Below, piece by piece: positions 45,714-55,277 of a stretch of 64,000 nt of DNA. A program made the translations under genes and the position numbers. The stretch lies in the NCBI GenBank assembly GCA_010356995.1, contig ML996687.1, positions 311,803-375,802 on the forward strand, read 5' to 3'. The first letter of the stretch is position 1, and every line of letters starts with the position of its first letter. The stretch comes from Trichodelitschia bisporula (taxonomy: Eukaryota > Ascomycota > Dothideomycetes > Phaeotrichales > Phaeotrichaceae). The notes beneath the pieces were generated by a model. It worked only from the letters and a program-made list of their open reading frames with translations, searched no databases and had not been told where the DNA came from.

Positions 45714-47072
45714 CTATTCCAGGTACGCTCTGAACACCTCCAGCCCATCTGTACCCGCTTCGAAGACAGTCTCCACATCGTAGCCAACGAAGTAGCTATA
45801 TCCTTCGTCCAGTTTGTGTTCCTTCCCATCGGCCTTCAGCTTCCCGCCGCCATGAATAACGATCAGCACGCTGGGCCCACCAAGGCCTCGGATCTTCTCG
45901 GACTCCCCTTTCTCCAGCTTGGTCTTGAGGACGTTGAACTCGACTATTGGTGGCTTGTACAAGAGGGTCTTCGCGCTGCCCTCGAACGGTGCCGGCTCAA
46001 TCATTGCATCGTCGGCATTGTGTGGAGAGAAGGACAATACCGACACGAAAGTGTGAACCCTGTCACGCTCCGGCCCTGGGCAGAATCCTGTGGCGAGCAT
46101 GTTGTTGCTGCGAGCCATGACTTCCATGATGTCCCCGGAAAGATATGCATGGATACCGTCGGCTGGGATGCATATGCAACCTCCCGGTGGCAATTCGACA
46201 AAGTTCATCGTTAACAACGCGACAAGGTGCCCGGGATCCTGCGCATGTTAGGACGACAAATCTGCACAGGAGACGATGCGCACCGTCTTGTCATATTGCT
46301 TCCGAAGCTCGGGAAGCAATTCGAGGATGTAGGGCTCTTCTCCGAAGGCTTCCTTTGGCACCTCCAACAACTCGTCACTCACTTCCTGGATTGTCTCATC
46401 CGAGGCCTGCAATATTTGCCTGACAATATGCTTTACTATTTGGTCGCAAAACTTCGGCTTCTTAATTTCGGGAAGGAACACCTTGATAGGCTCGACATCA
46501 CTGAAGAGCTTCTCAATGACCTCGCAAGGCTTGAAGCCAACGAAGGCTCGGAATGTCGAGAGGGCAATAGCAATCTCGGGTTTATGGTTCGGGTCGGTAA
46601 ATCTGCTAGGCTCGCGTTCATGGAGCGCTGCGGCGAGAGCTTTGTTCTGAGGTTGTCAGGATGAAGATGGACGGAACGGGAACCATACCGGGTGGATTTG
46701 CAGCGGAAGAGCCTTTGCGATGGAAATAATTTTGGGAAGAAATGGCAGGTTTCCATGTCCAAATCTACTCTCGATTGCCGGACCGATGAGCTTGTGGGAT
46801 TGAGCTTTGAGGTGGTCTTCAAGCGTTTCACTTGTGGAGAGCACATAGGCGGGGACATCCGGGTAATTTCCCATCCACCTGACTTCGTCAACTCCTAGTC
46901 TTCCAGGGCGAGTTTTGAAGGCTCACATTTCGGAGTAGATCTCATTCTCGTTAATCTTGAAATCGGTTCCGGGCGTGTTAGCGCAGAGGCGCGCGGCGAG
47001 AGATGAAGAGCCCTTTCGGCCCCAGGGATAGCTGTTGCAGTAGCATTTGAGCTGGAACACTGATTCGGCCAT
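45714..47072 (-). CDS. pmi1: Mannose-6-phosphate isomerase (type I PMI)
   Basis: Zinc enzyme that interconverts fructose 6-phosphate and mannose 6-phosphate, the entry to GDP-mannose for glycosylation and cell-wall mannan. 407 residues; exons 47072-46927, 46878-46689, 46646-46284 and 46238-45714 (introns 48, 42 and 45 nt). Motifs: CYCNSYPWGRKGSSSLAA at the N-terminus, EIYSEMWMGNYPDVPAYV, the zinc-ligand segment ALPLQIHPNKALAAALH (His about 111, across intron 2), HKPEIAIALSTFRAFVGF (Glu ligand), PGGCICIPADGIHAYLSGDI (His ligand) and the catalytic EVMARSNN. The C-terminal cupin ends in VFRAYLE. Length and motifs are normal. It is transcribed away from an Mnn11-type mannosyltransferase. Confidence 0.96.
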
Positions 47073-48269
47073 TTTGAGCACCAGCTTGGTATATAGTTGG
47101 AGGGTATAATGTGTTTGCAGTGTGCTTTCTCAAGACAATGCGAGGTTCAAGGCATCGGGAATATATCTTTTGGGGAAGCTGCGAACAACACGTCATAGGT
47201 CGGCGGCATGTGCACCAGGGGTCCGGGACGATCCCACATTACACGCTATGAAGTAATGCTCGGACAAGGACTGGAGCCGAAGACAGCAGATCATTCAAAC
47301 GATACCGCAATCAGCCGTCGAGTGGGACGAGTTATTATCGTGTCGTTTTGACAGCTGCAAACCGATCGAGGCTTGAAGAGCCGATCGACAGATGGGAGGT
47401 CAGTTGGTCGAAAAGCCATGCTAGCTTGCTCTACCACTGCATGAGGGGTGAATATAACAACTTTGACGCCAAAGTTCGAGGAAGGGATGGAGCAAGGGAG
47501 GAGGTGGTTGTTGTCGTGTACCGTCAGCATCAAATGCAAGCGTGATGTATCATCGCCAAGCTTCAGCTCCTCTTGTAGAGAGTGAGGCATAAGCACAACT
47601 CAGATGCTAGAGGTGCAACTCACGTCAAGGAGATTATTATCTATGGTTACAACTCGAATCTCTGTCTCGTCCGCACGGCTTTCGTTCTGAATAGCGGTAG
47701 GCGGGATGAAGATAAGATATGGACTATCAACTTGAGGAGAACCATCACTTGGTACAGGTGGCGGTGCACCACCAATGAGGCTTGAAGGCACTTGATCAAA
47801 CGGGGCTCATTTTGGGCAATTTGACCAACCAGAAGGGGAGACGTTTCGCTCTCAACGCGCCGTCTCCTCCTCCGTCTTTGTGGCACCGTGGAAACTCTCA
47901 TAACGCGGGACCGACACAAGCGACAAGCTCCTTGACTTGTCCTTGGAGAGAAGAGAGAAAGCAGAGCCTCCGACGAACCCTCTTCTCTCTCTCTGCTCCC
48001 CCTCCTCCGCTCTCCATTCTCCACCTAACCCCACTCAATACCCTTCTTTTGTTCCGATCTCCACCTCCACATATCTCTCCGCCCCTCTCCCGAGTCCCCA
48101 GACCTCCAGATTCGATGGCGTGTCCATGAGACATGCAATTCTCCTCCCTCAGAACTCTTTGACTTCACTTGGTGCCCGCATAGTGCTGGCAGCCTGTCCC
48201 TTCATCTGTCCCGACTCCTACAACCAGTACTCGCTCTAATTGCGCTCGTTTGCGCTGCAACCGCCCACG
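47073..48269. promoter_or_regulatory. Divergent promoter between pmi1 and mnn11
   Basis: A 1.2-kb head-to-head spacer. The middle (47300-47790) is AT-richer with no gene; the right part (47960-48120) is a strongly CT-rich leader to the mannosyltransferase. Confidence 0.45.
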
Positions 48270-49315
48270 ATGCACTACGCATTCCCGCCGCGCAAAACCT
48301 CGAATCCCCCGAAGCCCACCCGCACGAACTACCTCCGCCGCACTCGACTTCAGTTCTTCGCCGTAGTCGCCCTGTGCGTCTGTCTTACGCTTTATCTGGT
48401 CTCTAGACTCTTTGGATCTACACCTACGCCTCCTCCCGTTGTCGTCGAGTACTTGACGCAAGCGCCGCGTGGCCAGCCAAATGTCGTTATTGTCACGCCC
48501 ATAGATCCGGCTCTGAGCCCTTCGGTAAAGGGCATAGTGCAGCGGAATCGCGAAGACTATGCAGCACGACACGGTACGGCATCCGTTCCGTCGCATCACG
48601 CTTGCTAATGGCATAGGCTACAAAACCTTCTTTCCGGACCCCAATACATACCACCTGTCCGACGCGCCGAAGTCGTGGGCAACTGTGCCGGCGATGCGGC
48701 ACGCAATGACAAAGTTCCCGCAAACCCCATTTTTCTTCTTCTTGGGCGACCACGCGCTCATCATGAACTATGACTTGTCAGTTGAGGAACACATCATGGA
48801 GAAGGGGCGGTTGGAGTCTATCATGCTCACCGACATACCTGTTGTGCCACCAGACAGTGTGATCAAGACCTTTGCGCACCTGAAGGGCGATAGGATTGAC
48901 TTCGTCCTCGCGCAGGATAAGGATGGGCTAGCGTGCACCAGCTTCATCATACGGCGCGGGGAGTGGGCAAAGTATTTCTTGGACGCGTGGTTTGACCCTC
49001 TTTACCGCTCCTACAATTTCCAAAAGGCGGAGCGACATGCGCTGGAACACATTGTGCAGTATGGATGATCTTGCCCTGTCCCCTATAACGCTAACCGTAA
49101 CCAGATGGCACGGGACGATACTGGCGAAGCTGGCGCTCGTACCGCAAAAGATTATGAATTCCTATACGGAGAAGGAGGCTTCTCAAGCCATGGCCAATGG
49201 GGAATACAAGGACGGTGATTTTATCATCAACTTAGGCGAATGTGACCGCAGTCCGCGCAGTTGCGAAGAGGAGATGCAGCCATATGCCGAAAAATTGCCG
49301 AAGTTGGAGAGGTAA
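48270..49315 (+). CDS. mnn11: Mnn11-type alpha-1,6-mannosyltransferase (GT34), mannan polymerase II subunit
   Basis: Golgi type II membrane protein of 318 residues in three exons: 48270-48573, 48617-49058 and 49105-49315 (introns 43 and 46 nt). Short cytosolic tail, one membrane anchor at about residues 28-47 (FFAVVALCVCLTLYLVSRLF), then the lumenal GT34 domain: PNVVIVTPID, RNREDYAARHGYKTFF (split by intron 1), FFFFLGDHALIMNYDLSVEEHI, RIDFVLAQDKDGLACTSFIIRRGEW, LDAWFDPLYRSYNFQKAE and HALEHIVQWHGTILAKLALVPQ. Mnn11 works with Mnn10, Mnn9 and Anp1 in elongating the alpha-1,6-mannan backbone. The usual DxD-like site reads GDHA here, as I recall for some filamentous-fungal Mnn11 proteins, so it may act as a partner subunit. 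The C-terminus SPRSCEEEMQPY is typical. Confidence 0.9.
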
Positions 49316-49781
49316 TGACTTGGAGTCCTCTGCGCTAGGGCGACTATTTCAATTGGTTCAGCATATGTAGAGGGCACTGTGTAGCATGGTTCTGGACTTT
49401 GGCGTACTTGATGCGGAGAATCGGGTTTGAGGCGCTCCTGGGTATTTGACGGCTAGGAAAGGGGTTTGCGATTCAACGCAGCGGTAATGGACTCGGTTGA
49501 AGATATGACATGGGGTTTAGTGCTGCAAGTACGCGGCGATTACTATCACGCGTTCGGACTCTGCTCGTTGTCGATCTCGTTTACTGTATGCATGGAAGAT
49601 GACCTGTTGCATCCGTGCCAACTGAGCCACTATTGATAGCTTCAGCGCCCCATGCCTCGCATTCTACAATGCTATCTCTGAACACATTACTGTACCACCA
49701 CCGTCCATGCGCCGATACCCGTACTTTGTTCACTAATCGCTCTCGTCTCGTGAGTGTAATGCGGTCCGCAGAAATCCACGC
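49316..49781. other. Convergent spacer between mnn11 and sdhaf4
   Basis: About 470 nt of 3' flanks; nothing recognisable. Confidence 0.5.
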
Positions 49782-50171
49782 TCAAAAGTCCGTCACCCGG
49801 CCGTTGAAGCTCCAATCTCCCTTTGCACCCCACCTCAATGGCTCGTTCTTCGGTCCGCCCACTTCCCCGGTCTTCGGGTTCCGATCGCCTTCGAACTCAG
49901 GCGGCGCGCCGCGGCGCACATCGGGGTGTAGCTCCTGCGCCTCAATCTTGACCTCGGCTGTTGTTTCGACTTTTACGCCTTCAGACTCGGGTCTGGGTGT
50001 TGAGAATGCGCCGGTGCTTTGACGCTGCAGTTTTTCGAATAGCTCTTGCTCCTCCTTGGGAAGAGGCGGTGGCGCGGGCCCGGAGTTGAAGCTTGATGCG
50101 CGGGTTTGGAGGCGCGAGCGGGTGAGCTGCGGGAGAAGGCGAGATAGAGGGCGCGGGAGGGAGGGAGGCAT
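49782..50171 (-). CDS. sdhaf4: Succinate dehydrogenase assembly factor 4
   Basis: Single-exon mitochondrial protein of 129 residues. The first 30 residues (MPPSLPRPLSRLLPQLTRSRL) form an Arg/Leu-rich presequence without acids. A Pro-rich linker and a charged middle follow. The C-terminus has the family signature NPKTGEVGGPKNEPLRWGAKGDWSFNGRVTDF-type block (positions 49785-49880), with GEVGGPKNEP and GDWSFNGRVTDF as its key parts. SDHAF4 (yeast Sdh8) binds free flavinylated Sdh1, keeps it from making radicals and helps it join Sdh2 in the matrix. The length is normal for the family. The ATG at 50171 is the only start giving the presequence. Confidence 0.92.
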   Translation of the reverse strand: MPPSLPRPLSRLLPQLTRSRLQTRASSFNSGPAPPPLPKEEQELFEKLQRQSTGAFSTPRPESEGVKVETTAEVKIEAQELHPDVRRGAPPEFEGDRNPKTGEVGGPKNEPLRWGAKGDWSFNGRVTDF

Positions 50172-50887
50172 GGATTGAGATTGTGAGGCTTGCTGGAGTC
50201 GGAAGGAGAAGAATTGGAGAATTGGACGTAAAGTTCAACGTTTACGGATGTAAGGTGTGTGGTGGTGATGCTTGAATGCGAGGCATATCGGCCGCCATCG
50301 GCGGGTTGACGCCACTCCCGCCACCCGCGGCAGGGCTGGAATGGGGTTGGATAAATATTTTCCCACGCCGACTCCAAAAGGACTGAACCGCGGCCTGATG
50401 AGGAACTACATCAAAGGAGCTCGAGATGGTATCTCGTTTCTCGTTCAGAATGAATTGAATCGCTCGCAATCGCTGCGCCGACAAGTCTGTTTGCACTCCG
50501 TGGAAGTTCGTCTTCGTCACCCTACCCCACCTTTCTGCTCCATGTCAAACGCGGCATCTTTAAATCGAACGGGCCGAACGAGTACGGCCTCTTTCAATCA
50601 ACTAGGAATACTTATGCATGTTGGAGCAGTCTACACTCTGTGTGTGGAGAACTGATGTGTGAACTGCGAACGTGACATATATGCGAGCATGGACCCCCGA
50701 ATACGAGTGCGAACTAGCCGGGCGTAGATTAAGACTGCTCGCAAGCTGTGCCATCTACCCCACAAATTGGGGCATGTACTATGAGGCTAGAAGCCAAGTT
50801 ATCAACGTCCTTACTATTGACTTCACGATTTAAAGTCCACCATGTCCGCAGCTCAGCCAAGCAAGACCTTCTCGTTTTGCATTTCCA
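50172..50887. promoter_or_regulatory. Divergent promoter between sdhaf4 and the AsaB-like gene
   Basis: About 715 nt head-to-head; no gene or strong motif seen. Confidence 0.4.
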
Positions 50888-51990
50888 ATGGCTACTCAGA
50901 CGACCACCCTCCAGGAACGGCCAGCAAGCCTGTCTATTTCAGGGGGCCAGCATCTCAAGGGAAACGGTACTTCGGAGCCTCGCGACCTACCTACGACGCT
51001 CTATTACTACGATGAAGAGGCCGAGTTAGCCAAGGCCGCTGAAGCAGCCAAAGCACCCGAGGCCGGCGCTGACGAGAAACCCAAAGTGTAGGTGCTACAC
51101 AATCCCGGGATCCACTACAATTCTGACTTGCAAAGTGCCTATCCCCATACAGCGCAGAAGCCCGTCGAGTTGACTGTCACCGACATCACCGGCAACGAAA
51201 GCGCCTACAATCTTGACCAGCATGGCTTCATGCTCAGCAAGCAGGTGACGGAGGTCATTCTCACCTCTGAGGACCTGGGCGATGATGAGAAAATCAAGAC
51301 CCAGTACTACCCCGAGATGCAGAAGTGGCTCAAAGAAGTGTAAGATCGTCCCAGGAGGAGTGGTCATTCTCTGACAAGGAGTAGGACTGGCGCTCCCCGC
51401 GTGCTCGTCTACCACCATGGCACTCGCCGCAGCCTGGAGAAGGGCGTCAAGCTCGAGTTTGGCAAGATGCGCTCCGCCCCCAGCGGCGGGCCTCGCCCCT
51501 CGGCCCCCCCAGTCTACACTGTCCACCTAGACCAATCGTCATGGGAAGGATATAACATCATCCGGCGGCACCTGAAGGACGAGACCGAGAGTCTGTTGCA
51601 CAAACGTGTTGCGATCGTCAATGTCCGTAGTCTCGTTCCCTGACCATCGTGAATCGTCTAATGACTCTACAGGCTTGGCGTCCTATCAAGACGGTCCGCC
51701 GGGACCCTTTCGGCGTGGCAGATGCCTCCACCGTGGCACCTGAGGACTTTGTCTCCAGACCGTACAAGTTTTTTGAGGAGACGCGCGAGACGGCGTCCGT
51801 GCGGCCAAGCGACAAGCACAAGTGGTACTTCAAGCGCTACCAGCAGGCGGACGAGGTGCTCATCTTCAAGGGGTTTGATATGCAGGGCAATGCGAGGGCA
51901 GCGCCTCATAGCGCCTTTAAGGATCCGGAGCATGAGGGCGATGAGTTGCGGGAGTCCATTGAGATTCGGGCCCTGTTGATCTATGACTGA
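50888..51990 (+). CDS. AsaB/CmcJ-like oxygenase or methyltransferase-family protein
   Basis: A 311-residue protein of the fungal family related to AsaB and CmcJ (also annotated as GA4-desaturase-like). Four exons: 50888-51085, 51158-51339, 51385-51622 and 51673-51990; introns 72, 45 and 50 nt. Splice sites were fixed by phase: AAA|AAG, GT|G and AAT|GCT. Recognisable segments: TLYYYDEE near the start, VTDITGNESAYNLDQHGF, PRVLVYHHGTRR, PVYTVHLDQSSWEGYNIIRRHL, VAIVNAWRPIKTVRRDPFGVAD, HKWYFKRYQQADEVLIFKGFD, PHSAFKDP and RESIEIRALLIYD. These His and Asp motifs recur in the family, whose members occur in secondary-metabolite clusters (aspergillic acid, cephamycin). No other biosynthetic gene lies next to it here, so its reaction is unknown. 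Confidence 0.85.
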
Positions 51991-52334
51991 GGACGAATTG
52001 ACATTTTGCTCGGTTCTGTTTAATCGTTCGGTACATACTTCAACTGTAATTGACCAATTTTCGGTCACGCACATGGTTCCCCGCAGTTCAAAGCTGGTAA
52101 CAACTGCCTAGGCAACCGTTGAACATGGGCCATTCTTGGCCGCATGAGCGTCGTTCAGCTCTTGGGGGACTCCTGCACGCCCTAAGGTGTACATATGTAC
52201 ACGTAACCGGTGAAGCACGACGAACCGTCAGGACCCATCCAGTCATGAATAATGAGTCACCAGTGATCTGGTGAGTGAACCGGCAATTATATATCCCCTC
52301 TGATATCTGTCAGGTTAAACTTCATACTATAATC
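51991..52334. promoter_or_regulatory. Spacer before the LRR gene
   Basis: 344 nt between two plus-strand genes. A TTATATATC element lies about 45 nt before the LRR ATG at 52335. Confidence 0.4.
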
Positions 52335-54257
52335 ATGATTGCAACACAATTACCAAGCTCGAATGCCATCGCGGCAACGAAAATGGCATTATCAACCACG
52401 GTGGACTTGGGCACTTTCGATGACGTCGCAAACGGCATGGCCACCAGCCTGAGAGCTGCCGTTGAGCAGCTCAAAGGCATGCCAGACATCAGCCCGGACG
52501 ACATCGAGGATGAAGTTCTTCTCGCCCTTCCGCTTGACGAAGTCCGCGTCGACGACTCCCTGTACAACGTTCCTAGCCGGCGATCAAAACGGCAGCCTCT
52601 TGTGCAAACTGTCGCAAACATCTTGTACCCGACACCCGGCCACTCAAACTACCCAGTCATTCATTATGAAAAGGATCGGTGCCGAGTCAAGCGATGGATT
52701 CGATTACAGCGGAAATACGACATCCTCCAATCCCGGAAAGGCAACATGGCCAAAAGGTGGGCGGAGCGGATAAAAAAGCAGGGCCCGTGGAATCCGGACA
52801 CGCATCCCGTCTCGCTGCAAGGTGCTTTCGCCCTGCCTATGCCGGTCAAGATCAGTGATCCCGAGTCGCTTGCTCCCTTCTTCGACCATCTCCGACAGGA
52901 TGGCACACACGAGCCGAGCTCTGCTGCGCCAGGGGCTCCGGCTGTGTTGATACCCGAGCCATACTATGAGACGCCGGCTCTCGAGTTCCCAAAAGGCGTC
53001 ATCTATGAGGATGGCCGCATGGACTTGTGTAAAATGGTACTCGGTCCACCCAACATCGGGGCCTTGATGGAGTCTCTACGGTCAAACACTTTCGTCAAGC
53101 ACTTCCTTCTCGGTAATAACATCATCGGTCCAACTGGCGCGCGTCACATAGCCGACTTCCTGCATGACAACCCAAACCGCATCCAGACTTGGTACTTGGC
53201 CGGCAACTGTATTGATACCGAGTCATTCAATCTCCTTGTCGATGCCCTTGTTGGGTCTCCAGTCGTCACCAACATTTGGCTGAAGCGCAATCCACTCGGG
53301 CCAGGTTCAGCGAATGACCTATTCCGAATCATCACGCAAGTTCCTCATCTCCGTACCCTTGACTTGGACCAGACCGAACTGGGCGACGTGGGAGTTGACG
53401 CCCTTTTCTCAAAACTCGCCGAATACGATGCGGATCTTCCGCTCGAGAACATCTACCTCAATGGCTGCGGCATCGGTCTCAACGGCGCAAGCGCAATTTC
53501 CCGGTACCTTGCATCCGAGTACTGCAATCTGAAGTCGCTCTACATGTCCAACAACCCCGTTGGCTCTCCTGGCGGCGCCGCTCTCGCTCGTGGCCTTTTG
53601 AAAAACACGTTGCTCGAGCGTCTGTCGTTGTCATCCACAGGCCTCACGGATGATGGCATGGTCGAGATTGTGACGTCATTGACTTGCAGCAAGACACTGC
53701 GGGTTCTCGACGTCGGACAGTCGTTTGCGACCGAGGATCTTGGGCAGGCCTACAACTGGCTGACAGACACTTATGCACCCGCTCTCGCAGCCATGATTAC
53801 CCACACACCAAACCTGGAGTATCTGAAAATTGGGCTGTGTGCAATGACAGATGTCGGCCTTGCCATCATGTATGAAGCTGCCGCTAAGGCCCCCCGACTG
53901 AAGTACCTCTCGGCACAGTCGGTGCACGCCCAGGGTCGCGATGTGGAGGCAGTATGGGCGGCCCAGGAGCGGGTACGGCTAGAGAAGATGATGCGGGAGC
54001 AGCAGCAGGCGAATGTCAAAGCTGAGCATGACGGGATGAGCTACGAGGAATGGTATGGAGGGTTGCGACGCTGGGTCGTGAGCGACGAGCGCGATGTGCG
54101 CATGATCGACAGCGTGTATCGAACTCGCGACATGGGTATGGCGAGGCGCGGGGAGAAAGTCCTGGACAAGTGGTGGGATGAGGGCGATGAGACGCTGAAA
54201 AGCGTCATGGCTGTGGCCGTCGGGCCGGTTAGCACTCGACGGCGGACTGGCCACTGA
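52335..54257 (+). CDS. Ribonuclease-inhibitor-type leucine-rich-repeat protein
   Basis: Single-exon protein of 640 residues. The N-terminal 220 residues carry a helical segment (ISPDDIEDEVLLALP) and a basic stretch (RCRVKRWIRLQRKYDILQSR) but no known domain. From about 230 to 540 are RNI-type LRR units of 28-30 residues (VKHFLLGNNIIGPTGARHIA, IQTWYLAGNCIDTESFNLL, VTNIWLKRNPLGPGSANDL, LRTLDLDQTELGDVGVDAL, LENIYLNGCGIGLNGASAI, LKSLYMSNNPVGSPGGAAL, LERLSLSSTGLTDDGMVEI). The C-terminal region is charged and Trp-rich (DGMSYEEWYGGLRRWV). RNI folds bind proteins; related ones include RanGAP and NLR recognition domains. No signal peptide, so cytosolic or nuclear. The ATG at 52335 is taken; the next, at about 52383, is an alternative. 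Confidence 0.88.
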   Translation: MIATQLPSSNAIAATKMALSTTVDLGTFDDVANGMATSLRAAVEQLKGMPDISPDDIEDEVLLALPLDEVRVDDSLYNVPSRRSKRQPLVQTVANILYPTPGHSNYPVIHYEKDRCRVKRWIRLQRKYDILQSRKGNMAKRWAERIKKQGPWNPDTHPVSLQGAFALPMPVKISDPESLAPFFDHLRQDGTHEPSSAAPGAPAVLIPEPYYETPALEFPKGVIYEDGRMDLCKMVLGPPNIGALMESLRSNTFVKHFLLGNNIIGPTGARHIADFLHDNPNRIQTWYLAGNCIDTESFNLLVDALVGSPVVTNIWLKRNPLGPGSANDLFRIITQVPHLRTLDLDQTELGDVGVDALFSKLAEYDADLPLENIYLNGCGIGLNGASAISRYLASEYCNLKSLYMSNNPVGSPGGAALARGLLKNTLLERLSLSSTGLTDDGMVEIVTSLTCSKTLRVLDVGQSFATEDLGQAYNWLTDTYAPALAAMITHTPNLEYLKIGLCAMTDVGLAIMYEAAAKAPRLKYLSAQSVHAQGRDVEAVWAAQERVRLEKMMREQQQANVKAEHDGMSYEEWYGGLRRWVVSDERDVRMIDSVYRTRDMGMARRGEKVLDKWWDEGDETLKSVMAVAVGPVSTRRRTGH

Positions 54258-55277
54258 TTAGCAAAGGCTGGCTCTTGATGCTTAGTGCGAGATTGAAACT
54301 CTAACGGTATTCTTTAGTCCATCAATTGGATCTCTCTTTCATCTTTGACTTGATTCTCATGCAACGAACTGCCAGCGAGAGGGTGTGATATGATGGAGGG
54401 CTCGCATTTCAGATATTATCGATATCTCGCAGTCATGACACGTGAGGTCATAGATCGCAGCTTCCATGGTGAGTGACTCAATCCAAGCATTCCCATCAAG
54501 ACCTTGTTGGCATCACCACCAAAGAGGCGGTCCACTGCTGCAGCTGAGCGAAATATCGTTGTAGGGAAGAATCATTGATGGCGTGTCTACCTGGGAGTCA
54601 TAAGTGGGAGCTCGTCGCTCGGAGTTTACTGGCCCCCGGTGGGGCGAGGTTGGGCTGGCCAACGTCATATGAGTACCACAGTTCCACCTTCCGCCCGCCA
54701 ATGTATGGAATCTCCCTAATTAAAACTTGTATACTTTTCTAACGCTAGAAAAGTTGCTTTCTTGACCTGCAGCTCAACACACGGAGTCGAATGTATCATC
54801 GCCCCTTACCGACTTGTACGAAGACGGATTACCCTTCTCCGAAACTGTCTCCGCGATGTGATCTCAAAGTTTTCCAGCCAACTTTCCGGTACAAGTGCAT
54901 CCTGTAAAACTGAGATGAAGCAAGAAAGTTCCGTGTGTGAGCAGGAAGGTCACGCCTGAGAGGCTCTGAACGTTCACGTAACATTCTCGAATGTTATAAC
55001 GGGGCGCCATTACGGAGCCAGGCAATTTGATACATGTTAACGGGCAAGTCAGCCTTGACAGTCTGGGCCCCTAAGCGGACAGCGGGGCTCTCTCCCCCCC
55101 AAACCCTCCGGAGGGGCCGGGAAGCATGGAGTCACCACGATACAGTCCCGTCGTCTCTTGGCGAAACAGACGACGTAAAGACATCAACACAGCCGATATC
55201 GTGACTCGCCGCCAGAGCAGGCGGCTTCCGCTCTAGCCACACTCCTGTCTTGGGGGCAGAGGGCTGCCCTTCCGACT
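54258..55277. promoter_or_regulatory. 1-kb spacer upstream of the STAND-Rho gene with two perfect inverted repeats
   Basis: No gene seen. Two perfect hairpins: ACTTTTCTA-ACGC-TAGAAAAGT at 54733-54754 (9-bp arms) and AACATTC-TC-GAATGTT near 54980-54995 (7-bp arms). Confidence 0.5.
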
